Part shown: one piece after another, positions 11,801 through 20,797 of the stretch
Layout of the letters: each line of letters opens with the position of its first letter
How positions within the stretch are numbered: position 1 is the first letter of the stretch
Origin: Bacteroidota bacterium
GTDB lineage: Bacteria; Bacteroidota; Bacteroidia; Palsa-965
NCBI GenBank assembly: GCA_006218065.1
Contig: VBWE01000026.1
Span: 1 to 48,188, forward strand
DNA length: 48,188 nucleotides
Direction: 5' to 3'
The notes under the pieces: model-generated
Told to the model about the DNA's origin: nothing
What the model saw: only the letters and a program-made list of their open reading frames with translations
Databases searched by the model: none
Made by a program: the position numbers and the translations under genes

Positions 11801-12174
11801 ATACCGGAACATTCATGGTCATGCTTACCGTCACCAATAGTTTCGGTTGCATTGACAGCATTGAGTACCCGATACTGATCAAAGAAGACTACGCACTTTA
11901 TGTTCCGAACACGTTCACACCGAACGGTGACGGAATTAACGATTTCTTCTTCCCCCTGGGAATCGGTATTGATCCCGACCGTTTCGAAATGCTGATCTTC
12001 GATCGCTGGGGTAATCTCATTTACAAAACAATTGACATGACCAAAGGGTGGGATGGAAAAGTACAAGGCCATCCTGATCTTGCACAGATTGATACCTATG
12101 TGTGGAAAATCATCACTTTTGATCCGGATGGATCACGCCGCAGGTATATCGGGCATGTCAACCTGATCAAATAG
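8836..12174 (+). CDS. CHU_C (T9SS type B) surface protein with SprB and PKD repeats
   Basis: The product has 1112 residues. I place the start at 8836 rather than at an in-frame start at 8695, because a good signal peptide (MKKSSLSLLAAFMLPFVVLHAQ) begins here and 8695 lies inside the preceding terminator region. After a short CxPNAGPDQTICAPNC segment comes a ~220-residue N-terminal domain with an FPFCFYG...IGSNGAVAFSW pattern and several cysteines, which I cannot name with confidence. Ig/PKD-like modules follow (TYSWSPAAGLS, YQWSPDPSLS), then three SprB-type units, two more PYVYDWQPG-type modules and PKD domains (WDFGDN, WSFGDV). The CHU_C domain starts at about 11900 (VPNTFTPNGDGINDFF) and ends in GHVNLIK. 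It shares the PKD-PKD-CHU_C tail with the gene at 1-6927, suggesting common ancestry. Two tandem TTATTTTG octamers at 8768-8783 are possible but unproven promoter elements. Confidence 0.9.
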   Translation: MKKSSLSLLAAFMLPFVVLHAQPTICTPNAGPDQTICAPNCATLTATFCPTNATTAYTVAAIPYAPDPFNAGTAVPLTDDSWSQIINLPFPFCFYGTVYNQCIIGSNGAVAFSWGGVQVPGGYFTWPIPNTPVPTLAAGTPYNCIMGPWHDMNPSVGGTIRYATYGTAPCRRFVVSWNAVPMYSCGTPSTQQITLYEKTNIIDNYLQNKPLCAGWNGGKAIQAVQNAAGNTATVVPGRNTPTQWNANNDARRYTPSGAPTYTINWLNMSTMASAGNTASISVCPTATTTYQFEVTYTNCNNTTVTQSDQVVVTASQLIVNMNPTNVSICQGGNTQLNGTTPGAVTYSWSPAAGLSATNIPNPVASPTVTTTYTVTATDASGCQGTATVLVTVNPMMSANAGPDDTTCAGTPIQLNATGGTSYQWSPDPSLSATNISNPNATPNATTTYTVQVTDANGCVGTDQVTINVAPTPLALNSTGLPATCFGTCDGQGIVIPNGGYQPYTFAWSSGGAGPSEPNLCAGTYTITVTDVAGCSQQQTVTVTEPTAIALQTSSTTANCGQSDGSATVTPNGGTSPYIIAWSSGGNQTTESNLAAGTYTVTVTDANNCTSQTTVVVPNTPGVTAQVTTFTNVICNGACDGTADGSGINGTAPYNYSWSSGPATQNVTNLCPGTYTVTVTDANGCSGTETVTITEPPLVTLTPPASTTICIGQSAALQATGAGGVGPYVYDWQPGALTGNPVNVNPVVTTTYTMTATDANGCVSAPSQVTVTVNPPLTVTPSAAVTICPGGSTPLSAVGGGGNGTYTYTWQPGNLNGSPVNVSPNATTTYTVTVSDGCGTPVATGTVTVTVQGVQAVVFAASTPTSGCGPLCVNFVNTTPNTASVLWDFGDNTTSSAASPTHCFTTGSYSIELTVTDVNGCTGTTTMPNYVTVYPNPVADFTASPMVTTALSPNINFFDQSLGSTSWTWSFGDVLGSSSSLQNPSFNYPDTGTFMVMLTVTNSFGCIDSIEYPILIKEDYALYVPNTFTPNGDGINDFFFPLGIGIDPDRFEMLIFDRWGNLIYKTIDMTKGWDGKVQGHPDLAQIDTYVWKIITFDPDGSRRRYIGHVNLIK

Positions 12175-12190
12175 ATTTCAACAACGCAGA

Positions 12191-12232
12191 AATAAGCCCC
12201 GGTAAAACCTGTTACCGGGGCTTATTTTGTTT
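12191..12232 (+). terminator. Intrinsic terminator of the CHU_C gene
   Basis: A perfect 15-bp stem (AATAAGCCCCGGTAA at 12191-12205 with 12212-12226) and a 6-base loop, followed by a T-rich stretch. Confidence 0.93.
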
Positions 12233-12255
12233 GAAAAACGAGGTTTAAAACATTA

Positions 12256-12286
12256 TTTGCTCGGAATAATTATTTTTTTATCTTTG
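12256..12286 (+). promoter_or_regulatory. Bacteroidota-type promoter of the collagen-like/S74 gene
   Basis: TTTG at 12256-12259 (-33 element), a 19-bp spacer, then TATCTTTG at 12279-12286, a perfect match to the -7 consensus TAnnTTTG. The ATG lies 25 bp downstream. This is the best-formed promoter in the window. Confidence 0.75.
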
Positions 12287-12311
12287 TTATTCGACAGAAC
12301 CCGCGAAAACC

Positions 12312-14354
12312 ATGAAAAAAACTTACTCAAAATTCCATTTGTGGCTGCTCACTATTGTTGCAATTTTCTTGGCAGAATTTGCAGTAGCACAGCCCAACAA
12401 CGTTGGTATCGGAACCACGACACCCAACGCTTCATCGATACTTGAATTGCAATCAACAACCCAGGGCTTCCTCGTGCCGCGCATGACAGCTGTTCAGCGC
12501 CTGGCGATTATAGCTCCGACTGATGGATTGCTTTGTTATGATACAGACTCGCTCTGCTTCTTTTACTGGAAGGTTGTTCCCGGCGCATGGTTTTCGCTTT
12601 GCACATCAGGAACAGGTGGTGTCGGACCGACAGGCCCGACCGGAGCTGCCGGTACTGCCGGACCTACAGGTCCTGCCGGTATTAACGGCGCTACAGGTAT
12701 TAACGGAATCAGTTGCTGGGATATTAACGGTGACGGTATCCAGGATCCGGGAGAAGACGTAAACAGTGATGGTGCCTGGGATGCGCTGGATTGCGCAGGA
12801 ACTCCCGGACCCGCAGGCGCTACAGGTGCCCAGGGAATCCAGGGTGTAACCGGTGTAACTGGTGATACAGGTCCGACCGGCGCTGCAGGTACAAACGGCG
12901 CTAACGGAGCAACCGGTCCGACCGGCCCCACAGGTGCAACAGGAGTTGGAACAACTGGTCCGACCGGCCCTGCCGGTGCAACGGGCGCTACCGGTCCGAC
13001 TGGTTTCGGTATCGGGCCCACAGGTCCTACTGGTCCTGCCGGTACAAATGGAACGAACGGCGCTACAGGTGCTACCGGTGTAGCAGGTCCTACGGGCCCT
13101 GCCGGAACGAACGGTACAAATGGTGCTACAGGCGCAACTGGCCCTGCCGGCGCTAACGGTGCAACCGGCCCGACTGGTGCTAACGGAACAAATGGAACGA
13201 ACGGTGCTACCGGTCCGACTGGCGCTGCAGGTGCTAACGGTGCCACTGGTGCTGCAGGTGCAACCGGTCCGACTGGTGCCAACGGAACGAACGGAACAAA
13301 TGGTGCTACCGGCCCGACTGGTGCCAATGGAACGAACGGAACAAATGGTGCAACCGGCGCTACTGGTGCCGCAGGAGCCAACGGTGCTACTGGTGCAACC
13401 GGAGCGGCTGGTGCCGCAGGTGCTACCGGCCCCACAGGCCCGACCTGGACACTCACCACTCCGACTGTAAATGCAAGCGGTACACTTACTGTAAACGGCA
13501 CAGCCGGATCCGGCGGACCTGTTACAACTGCAGGACAATTCTGGATCTGCTCTCCGAATACAGCCGGTACGAATTCGTTAACTGCAACCGGTTTCCTCGG
13601 AACAAGTTCAAACAACCATATGGATCTTGTTTCCAATAACGTTGTTCGCGGACGTCTCTCGAACCTTGGAGAATTCTTTATCGGAACAACCAATACGGTT
13701 CTTGCAGGCGATCTTATGAACGGTGTCGGTAATGCGACATTCCCCTGGGCTGTGAATGGATATTCCGCATTCAACGGCGGCGGTACCTATGGAAGTATTA
13801 CCGCAGGTACGACAAACTTCGGTGGTGTACAAGGTGAGTATTCTGGAACCAGTGTAAACGGTGCGGGTGTTCGCGGTATCGCAATCAACCCGACTTCGGT
13901 CGGTGTATTCGGTGTGGAAAATACCGGTGGTGGCTGGGCCGGTTATTTCAACGGCGATGTTAACTGCGCACTTCCTTTCGGATATTACAACCTGTCGGAT
14001 TCTCGCCTGAAAACCAATGTAAAGCCGATCGAAAACGCACTGGATAAACTGATGAAAATCCGCGGTGTTGAATACGATCTTAATCAATCGCAGTATCCTG
14101 ATCTTGTTCCTGTACAATCACACAAACTTGGTGTAATTGCCCAGGAAGTAGAAGCTGTTTTCCCGGATCTCGTGAAAGAGAAAAACGTAACCGGCGTAAC
14201 TGCAAAACGCGGCGTAACGGAACCCAATTCTTCCTACCGTATGAAAGCTGTTAACTACGACGGTCTTATTCCTGTACTGATCGAAGCAATAAAAGAACAG
14301 CAGAAGCAGATCGAACTTCTTCAGAAAGAAGTCGACAGCCTGAAGAAAGATTAA
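12312..14354 (+). CDS. Collagen-like protein with C-terminal peptidase S74 chaperone domain
   Basis: The product has 680 residues, with a signal peptide ending FAVAQ. A ~70-residue N-terminal domain ([32 protein letters not shown]) is typical of tail-fibre-like proteins in Bacteroidota. Gly-X-Y collagen-type repeats (mainly GATGPTG and GTNG) cover about 12625-13440. They are interrupted once by a 30-residue loop bounded by Cys with two DxNGDG/DxNSDG calcium-loop-like motifs. After the collagen region comes a Gly-rich segment and then a C-terminal S74 domain (intramolecular chaperone of endosialidase type). Its LSDSRLKTN motif keeps the Ser and Lys that form the self-cleavage dyad in phage homologues. 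It ends in a short coiled coil. By family analogy it should trimerise and may shed its chaperone domain. I see no T9SS domain, so its final location (periplasm or surface) is open. Confidence 0.88.
   Translation: MKKTYSKFHLWLLTIVAIFLAEFAVAQPNNVGIGTTTPNASSILELQSTTQGFLVPRMTAVQRLAIIAPTDGLLCYDTDSLCFFYWKVVPGAWFSLCTSGTGGVGPTGPTGAAGTAGPTGPAGINGATGINGISCWDINGDGIQDPGEDVNSDGAWDALDCAGTPGPAGATGAQGIQGVTGVTGDTGPTGAAGTNGANGATGPTGPTGATGVGTTGPTGPAGATGATGPTGFGIGPTGPTGPAGTNGTNGATGATGVAGPTGPAGTNGTNGATGATGPAGANGATGPTGANGTNGTNGATGPTGAAGANGATGAAGATGPTGANGTNGTNGATGPTGANGTNGTNGATGATGAAGANGATGATGAAGAAGATGPTGPTWTLTTPTVNASGTLTVNGTAGSGGPVTTAGQFWICSPNTAGTNSLTATGFLGTSSNNHMDLVSNNVVRGRLSNLGEFFIGTTNTVLAGDLMNGVGNATFPWAVNGYSAFNGGGTYGSITAGTTNFGGVQGEYSGTSVNGAGVRGIAINPTSVGVFGVENTGGGWAGYFNGDVNCALPFGYYNLSDSRLKTNVKPIENALDKLMKIRGVEYDLNQSQYPDLVPVQSHKLGVIAQEVEAVFPDLVKEKNVTGVTAKRGVTEPNSSYRMKAVNYDGLIPVLIEAIKEQQKQIELLQKEVDSLKKD
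12625..13443 (+). repeat. Gly-X-Y collagen-like repeat tract with internal tandem units
   Basis: A long in-frame run of Gly-X-Y codons encoding mainly GATGPTG, GANG and GTNGTNG units, interrupted at about 12709-12798 by the calcium-loop insert. Near-identical GANGTNGTNGATG blocks recur between about 13170 and 13360, suggesting slippage or recombination growth. Confidence 0.85.
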
Positions 14355-14376
14355 TCATACAGCATTTTTATTGTTA

Positions 14377-14407
14377 AAATCCCCCGGTTGAACCGGGGGA
14401 TTTTTTT
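14377..14407 (+). terminator. Intrinsic terminator of the collagen-like/S74 gene
   Basis: The stem AAATCCCCCGG / CCGGGGGATTT with a short TTGAA loop runs directly into seven T residues. Confidence 0.93.
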
Positions 14408-14490
14408 GTTCGTATTGCACTGAACTCATAATATATTACCCCAAGACTCTTAAATGAACTGCCTGGATTTTTTAATTGGCCGAAATGGCT

Positions 14491-14498
14491 TATTTTTG
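14491..14498 (+). promoter_or_regulatory. -7 box of the second collagen-like gene
   Basis: TATTTTTG matches TAnnTTTG exactly and sits 32 bp upstream of the ATG. No correctly spaced -33 TTG is visible. Confidence 0.5.
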
Positions 14499-14530
14499 AT
14501 TAATGTCCCTAAACACAATCTAACGTAGCC

Positions 14531-16657
14531 ATGAGAATAAAAATCTACGCCTTCTTAGCATTTGCATGCATTACATCTGTTGCAATTGCACAACCAAACA
14601 ATGTCGGTATCGGAACAACAACGCCGAATGCCAATTCTATTCTTGAACTGCAGTCCACAACACAAGGCTTTCTTGTGCCGCGTATGACCGCCGTTCAGCG
14701 ACTGGCAATTGTAGCGCCGACTGACGGTTTGCTTTGTTATGATACGGATTCTCTCTGCTTCTTTTACTGGAAAGTTGTTCCCGGTGCCTGGTTTTCGCTT
14801 TGCACATCCGGAACAGGCGGCGTAGGTCCTACAGGACCAACGGGTGCAGCAGGTACTGCCGGTGCAACCGGACCTGCGGGAGCAAACGGTATTAACGGAA
14901 TCAATTGCTGGGATATTGACGGCGACGGCGTCCAGGATCCTGCTGAAGATATAAACACAGACGGTTCCTGGGATGCGCTGGATTGTGCAGGAGCTCCCGG
15001 TGCAACAGGCGCCACAGGCCCGACGGGTTTTGGCGTAGGTCCCACAGGTCCGACAGGCGCTAACGGAGCTACTGGTCCTGCCGGCGCGAATGGTGCTACC
15101 GGCCCCGCAGGCGCTACCGGTCCTTCCGGTCCGAATGGCGCTACCGGTGCAACCGGCGCAGTTGGAGCCAACGGCGCTACAGGCCCCACAGGTCCTGCCG
15201 GCGCAGCTGGCGCCACAGGCCCCACAGGCCCGACATGGACACTTTCTTCTTTGACTTACAATGCCAGCGGAACCATTACGCTGAACGGAACTGCAGGTTC
15301 CGGCGGCCCGCTCACCACTACTTCCGGCGCATGGCTCACCACAGGTAACTCCGGAACAGTGGCCGGTACAAACTTTATCGGTACTACCGATGCGCAGGAC
15401 TGGGTAGTTAAAACCAACGGAAGCGCAGCAGCCAACGAGCGCATGCGTTTTCTGCAAACCGGCCCGAGCGTGATCAACAGAACTACTGCACAGGCAGGCG
15501 ATCTTTTCTCCGCTTACGGTTCGGGCTACGCGCTGGCGATCAACAGCACTGCCGGTGTACACGATTACCCGATCAACGGATACAGCACGGGCGCTTTTGC
15601 CGGCATGTACGGTGAAAATACCGGAACGGGACAAGGTGTGCTGGGGATCAGCACGACTACCGGTGTGGGTGTATTCGGACAAAACGGAAATAACCTGGGC
15701 TTTGGTGTGGCTGGTGTAAATACTGCAGGCGGACAAGGCGTACTCGGTACATCCACAACGGGTTTTGGTGTAAACGGAACAGCAAACGGTGCAACAGTTA
15801 CCGGTGTTCGCGGCTTTAACCAGGCTGTCAACGGAACAGGTATTATCGCACTCGGTACAAACATCACCGCGGGAACTGTACTTGCAAACGGCTCCGGCCT
15901 CTCTGCAAACGGTACGGCAAACGGCGTTTACGCGATCGGTACGAATGCGGTTACCGGAGTAGGTGTGATGGCCGGCGGTACAAACAACACAACCATCAAC
16001 ACAACCGGGCAAGGTGAAGGTCTTGCAGGTAACGGAACCATTTTCGGTGTTTCCGGTTATGCTACAGGCGCACTGGCAAACGATCGCTGGGGCGGCTATT
16101 TCGACTTCCTGGGTTCGGTAAACGGTTTCGCTTACGTCGGCGGCCGCACAGGCGGAATTGACTACGGTATTCTTTCTGCCGGAACCAAGTTCACTATGGT
16201 TCAGGACTATGCCGGGAAATATCGCGGTATGGCTTGTATCGAAGCACCGGAAATTCTTTTCCAGGATTACGGTGTCGGACAACTCGTAAATGGGAAAGCG
16301 CATATTACCATTGATCCTGTTCTTGCAAAAAACATTCGTGTAGATGCCGAACATCCGCTGAAAGTTTTTGTTCAGCTGGAAGGTGATTGCAAAGGCGTTT
16401 TTGTCAGCAACAAAACAGCTGATGGTTTTGATGTAACCGAACTCAACGGCGGCAACTCGAATGTATCTTTCAGCTGGAGCATCGTAGGCAATCGTGCCGA
16501 CCAGCTCGACCAAAGTGGACAGGTTGAATCCGCTTATTCGACATGGCGTTTCAACGAACTCTCCGGCCGCGTGAAAAGCGTCCAGATGCAGTCGCAGCAA
16601 ATTAAACCGGCTGATAATACTCCGGCGATGCCGAAGAAAGACGGATCGCAGCGCTAA
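14531..16657 (+). CDS. Collagen-like protein with tail-fibre-type C-terminus (paralogue of the upstream gene)
   Basis: The product has 708 residues, with a signal peptide ending VAIAQ. Its N-terminal domain is nearly identical to the upstream paralogue, with only a few substitutions up to [18 protein letters not shown]. The Cys-bounded DxDGDG/DxNTDG insert is also conserved. The collagen tract is shorter (about 14825-15235). The sequence after it (GPTGPTWTL, then [14 protein letters not shown]) is again shared. From about 15330 the two diverge. Here there is a region of GVxGxxxxGxGVxG-type repeats that could form a beta-helix. The C-terminus ([38 protein letters not shown]) I recognise from bacterial tail-fibre-like proteins but cannot name. 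There is no S74 domain and no T9SS sorting domain. The C-terminus probably determines binding or assembly; function is unknown. Confidence 0.86.
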   Translation: MRIKIYAFLAFACITSVAIAQPNNVGIGTTTPNANSILELQSTTQGFLVPRMTAVQRLAIVAPTDGLLCYDTDSLCFFYWKVVPGAWFSLCTSGTGGVGPTGPTGAAGTAGATGPAGANGINGINCWDIDGDGVQDPAEDINTDGSWDALDCAGAPGATGATGPTGFGVGPTGPTGANGATGPAGANGATGPAGATGPSGPNGATGATGAVGANGATGPTGPAGAAGATGPTGPTWTLSSLTYNASGTITLNGTAGSGGPLTTTSGAWLTTGNSGTVAGTNFIGTTDAQDWVVKTNGSAAANERMRFLQTGPSVINRTTAQAGDLFSAYGSGYALAINSTAGVHDYPINGYSTGAFAGMYGENTGTGQGVLGISTTTGVGVFGQNGNNLGFGVAGVNTAGGQGVLGTSTTGFGVNGTANGATVTGVRGFNQAVNGTGIIALGTNITAGTVLANGSGLSANGTANGVYAIGTNAVTGVGVMAGGTNNTTINTTGQGEGLAGNGTIFGVSGYATGALANDRWGGYFDFLGSVNGFAYVGGRTGGIDYGILSAGTKFTMVQDYAGKYRGMACIEAPEILFQDYGVGQLVNGKAHITIDPVLAKNIRVDAEHPLKVFVQLEGDCKGVFVSNKTADGFDVTELNGGNSNVSFSWSIVGNRADQLDQSGQVESAYSTWRFNELSGRVKSVQMQSQQIKPADNTPAMPKKDGSQR

Positions 16658-16679
16658 GTCATTCCATTAAGAAAAACGA

Positions 16680-16713
16680 AATCCCGTCCGGAACAATCCG
16701 GACGGGATTTTTT
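16680..16713 (+). terminator. Intrinsic terminator of the second collagen-like gene
   Basis: A perfect 13-bp stem (AATCCCGTCCGGA at 16680-16692 with 16697-16709), an ACAA loop and a following T tract. Confidence 0.94.
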
Positions 16714-16905
16714 GTGCGTGATGCTGTGCAGTTTTTTTCATAGCCCTTCGAAGGAGTTTTTCGGACCGGCTGAAGCGCATGCCTCGCAGCACCCATATCC
16801 ATTGGCTTTCCCGGGTCGAGGAACAGTTTCCTGCTGTCCGAAGCTGGCAGTTTCGGACAACTGCGCTGCTATTCCGAAGAAATTCCAAATAGATTTTGCG
16901 ATAAT
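16714..16905. other. Gap between two convergent terminators
   Basis: About 190 bp with no convincing gene. The only structure seen is the inverted repeat TGTCCGAA / TTCGGACA at 16835-16859. Open frames here run through the terminators and are not credible. Confidence 0.6.
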
Positions 16906-16939
16906 AAAAAAGCCGCCTTTCGGATGAAAGGCGGCTTTT
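16906..16939 (-). terminator. Terminator of gyrB
   Basis: AAAAGCCGCCTTTC (16908-16921) pairs perfectly with 16926-16939 around a 4-base loop. Read on the minus strand it ends in a run of T, 22 bp after the gyrB stop. Confidence 0.9.
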
Positions 16940-16960
16940 CATTTTATGCAACGCGTTTAA

Positions 16961-18949
<1,989 letters not shown>

Positions 18950-18960
18950 TTAACGGATAC

Positions 18961-18968
18961 CAAAGATA
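18961..18968 (-). promoter_or_regulatory. -7 box of gyrB
   Basis: On the minus strand this reads TATCTTTG, a perfect TAnnTTTG match 38 bp upstream of the gyrB ATG. No clear -33 element at the right spacing. Confidence 0.55.
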
Positions 18969-19029
18969 CGATTTTTAAGGGTGCGGATCGCCGGGAAACT
19001 CAATAAAATCAAGGGGTTTCAGGGTGTTT

Positions 19030-19051
19030 TTATCAACAAAAATGTTGATAA
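19030..19051. promoter_or_regulatory. 22-bp palindrome TTATCAACA-AAAA-TGTTGATAA upstream of gyrB
   Basis: Two 9-mers in inverted orientation, each one base different from a canonical DnaA box (TTATCCACA). It lies about 110 bp upstream of the gyrB start and 70 bp beyond the stop of the next gene. It lacks a T tract in either direction, so it does not look like a terminator. It could be an operator or a DnaA-binding site; this is inference from shape only. Confidence 0.35.
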
Positions 19052-19120
19052 ATAAGGAGTGTAAAATTTGGTAGTTAAGGGAAGTTTACTCTGGCTTTTT
19101 TCAGCCTCCCGGAACGTCTC

Positions 19121-20797
19121 TTAAAACGCGTAGGAAAGCCCGCCCATCACGTTAAACCGCTGCGTGGGATATTCGTTCCAGCGGTAGTATCGCTGCGAAG
19201 CGAGGTTGTTGAAATGCACGAAGAAGGATAAAAATTTCGTGTACCGGTATTCCAGCGCGATGTTCGCATCCACTGCTCCTTTGAGTTCCGTCGCCACGAA
19301 AGCGCCCGTGCTGTCGACCGTGCGGGCGAACTGCGGGCCGATCCAGAATACGTCTGCGCGTGCGGTGATCTTATCATCCAGGCCGGCTTTCGTATCCGGA
19401 ACGCGGTAAAGCGCGGAAATACCCGTGTTGATGGCGGGATTGTGCCAGGCTTTCAACTGGTTCTTCGCGGAGTAGATATGGTAATCGGCTTTGGCCAGGA
19501 CGCGGATCTTTTCATTCCGGAGGAATTGTATTTCACCGTGCAGCGTAGTTACATCCACCGTATCGTAAATCACGTCGAATTTATTCTGCAGGTAATCGCG
19601 CAGTTCCGAAGCGTTGACAAAGAGCGCCATGTTGCGGCGTTCCTGGTGCGAAATTTTCAGGCTGTAGGCGATGGATGATGAAATACTTCCTTTGAGCCCC
19701 GCGTAAATCAGGTTGCGGTTCTGCGTATTCCGCATTTCGGCGCTGGCTGCGGGCAACATGAACGGGTTCAGCTGCGTAAGCGAACGGTACGAATTCCGCT
19801 CAAGGTTGCCGGTAATGCCTGCATAAGGAACGAGGTAATGTTTGAATACATCGAAACTGAATTCCGCCTGCGGGAAGAAATACGTGCGCGTGTCTTCGCT
19901 GCGGATGTCGCTGTAAAGCCCCATGCCGATCATCGCTTCAAAACGTTTTCCTTTGGCGATGAATGCGGGCTGAATTTTGAAGATGGTGCTGCTGACGGTG
20001 TCTTTCGCGGTTTTGTTGTTGTTGTAATCGATGCCGATATCCGCCGCGATTTTTTCGGTGTTGAGGAAACCATAACCCGAGCCGCCGATCACGAAATTAT
20101 TTTCCGACGCGTTGTAAATGTCGCCGAAATGGAAGTACCGCATCTTCACATCGTGGTTGATCTTCGACTGGTCGGTGTAATGGCTCTGCAGGCGCAGTCC
20201 ACCGCCGAACCAGTTGTACCGCTGCACAATGGCATCGGAAGTAAACGTATTCGTATCGGCGGTCGATCCGTAAAAATGAACCACGTCGCGGTCGTAGCCG
20301 AGGTCGCCGGAAAGCGTATGTTTTTTCAGGAAATGTTTCCCGTAAAGCGTCACCGCGTTCTGGCTCATGCCAGAGAAGCCCGCCACATCATCCACGCCGT
20401 GATTGATGGAAAAATGTTTCGCATAAATTCCCGCGTTCCAGCTTTTCGAACGGAGCATGCTGAAATAACCTTCGCCGTAAACCGAATTGTACGTTCCGTA
20501 ACCCGCGCGCAGGTAGGTGCGGTAGAGTTTTTTGATCGGGTCGTTCGTGATCTTCGCGGGGCGGATCGTATCGAGTACGAACGTGGTTGCAACGCGCCGC
20601 GAATTGATTTCGTACTTAAACTGCGGCGCACCGATCACGGTATCCTGCGTGCGCGGGTACTCCGAAGGTTTACCTGGATGTTTGTTGATGATACTTTGCG
20701 CCGCACCGGCTGCTTCGAGACTGTAATCGCCCTGCGCGGAAACAAAAACAGCGGAGCAAAGCAAAAGGGCAGTGGCTGAAAATTTCATGCGTCTCAT
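19121..20797 (-). CDS. Putative outer-membrane beta-barrel protein, partner of the TPR gene
   Basis: The product is 558 residues from the ATG that overlaps the upstream TPR gene stop (ATGA). An alternative Met three codons later (20788) gives MKFSATALLLCSAVFVSAQG, a clean signal peptide. The rest is rich in aromatic residues and alternating short strands (LRAGYGTYNSVYGEGYFSML, GGLRLQSHY, EYRYTKFLSFFVHFNNL) and ends in a terminal aromatic (YAF), all typical of an outer-membrane beta-barrel. It resembles barrel regions of TonB-linked proteins but shows no plug domain. I do not recognise a specific substrate. The 4-bp overlap means translational coupling with the TPR protein, so the two probably act together at the outer membrane. 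Confidence 0.8.
   Translation of the reverse strand: MRRMKFSATALLLCSAVFVSAQGDYSLEAAGAAQSIINKHPGKPSEYPRTQDTVIGAPQFKYEINSRRVATTFVLDTIRPAKITNDPIKKLYRTYLRAGYGTYNSVYGEGYFSMLRSKSWNAGIYAKHFSINHGVDDVAGFSGMSQNAVTLYGKHFLKKHTLSGDLGYDRDVVHFYGSTADTNTFTSDAIVQRYNWFGGGLRLQSHYTDQSKINHDVKMRYFHFGDIYNASENNFVIGGSGYGFLNTEKIAADIGIDYNNNKTAKDTVSSTIFKIQPAFIAKGKRFEAMIGMGLYSDIRSEDTRTYFFPQAEFSFDVFKHYLVPYAGITGNLERNSYRSLTQLNPFMLPAASAEMRNTQNRNLIYAGLKGSISSSIAYSLKISHQERRNMALFVNASELRDYLQNKFDVIYDTVDVTTLHGEIQFLRNEKIRVLAKADYHIYSAKNQLKAWHNPAINTGISALYRVPDTKAGLDDKITARADVFWIGPQFARTVDSTGAFVATELKGAVDANIALEYRYTKFLSFFVHFNNLASQRYYRWNEYPTQRFNVMGGLSYAF

Noticed and set aside
12563-13774. Proline-rich 403-codon frame antisense to the collagen tract
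   Set aside because: It is the reverse reading of Gly-X-Y codons (GPVAPVAP pattern) and needs no separate explanation.
14555-16600. 681-codon open frame antisense to the second collagen-like gene
   Set aside because: It is Cys-, Ser- and Arg-rich with no recognisable domain and mirrors the codon bias of the sense gene, which has a signal peptide, known domains and a terminator.
12312-16657. Prophage or contractile injection tail-fibre locus
   Set aside because: S74 and tail-fibre-like domains are present, but both proteins have Sec signal peptides and there are no structural, sheath, baseplate or lysis genes nearby.
16667-16951. 94-codon minus-strand frame between the second collagen-like gene and gyrB
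   Set aside because: It spans both intrinsic terminators and has no protein-like features.
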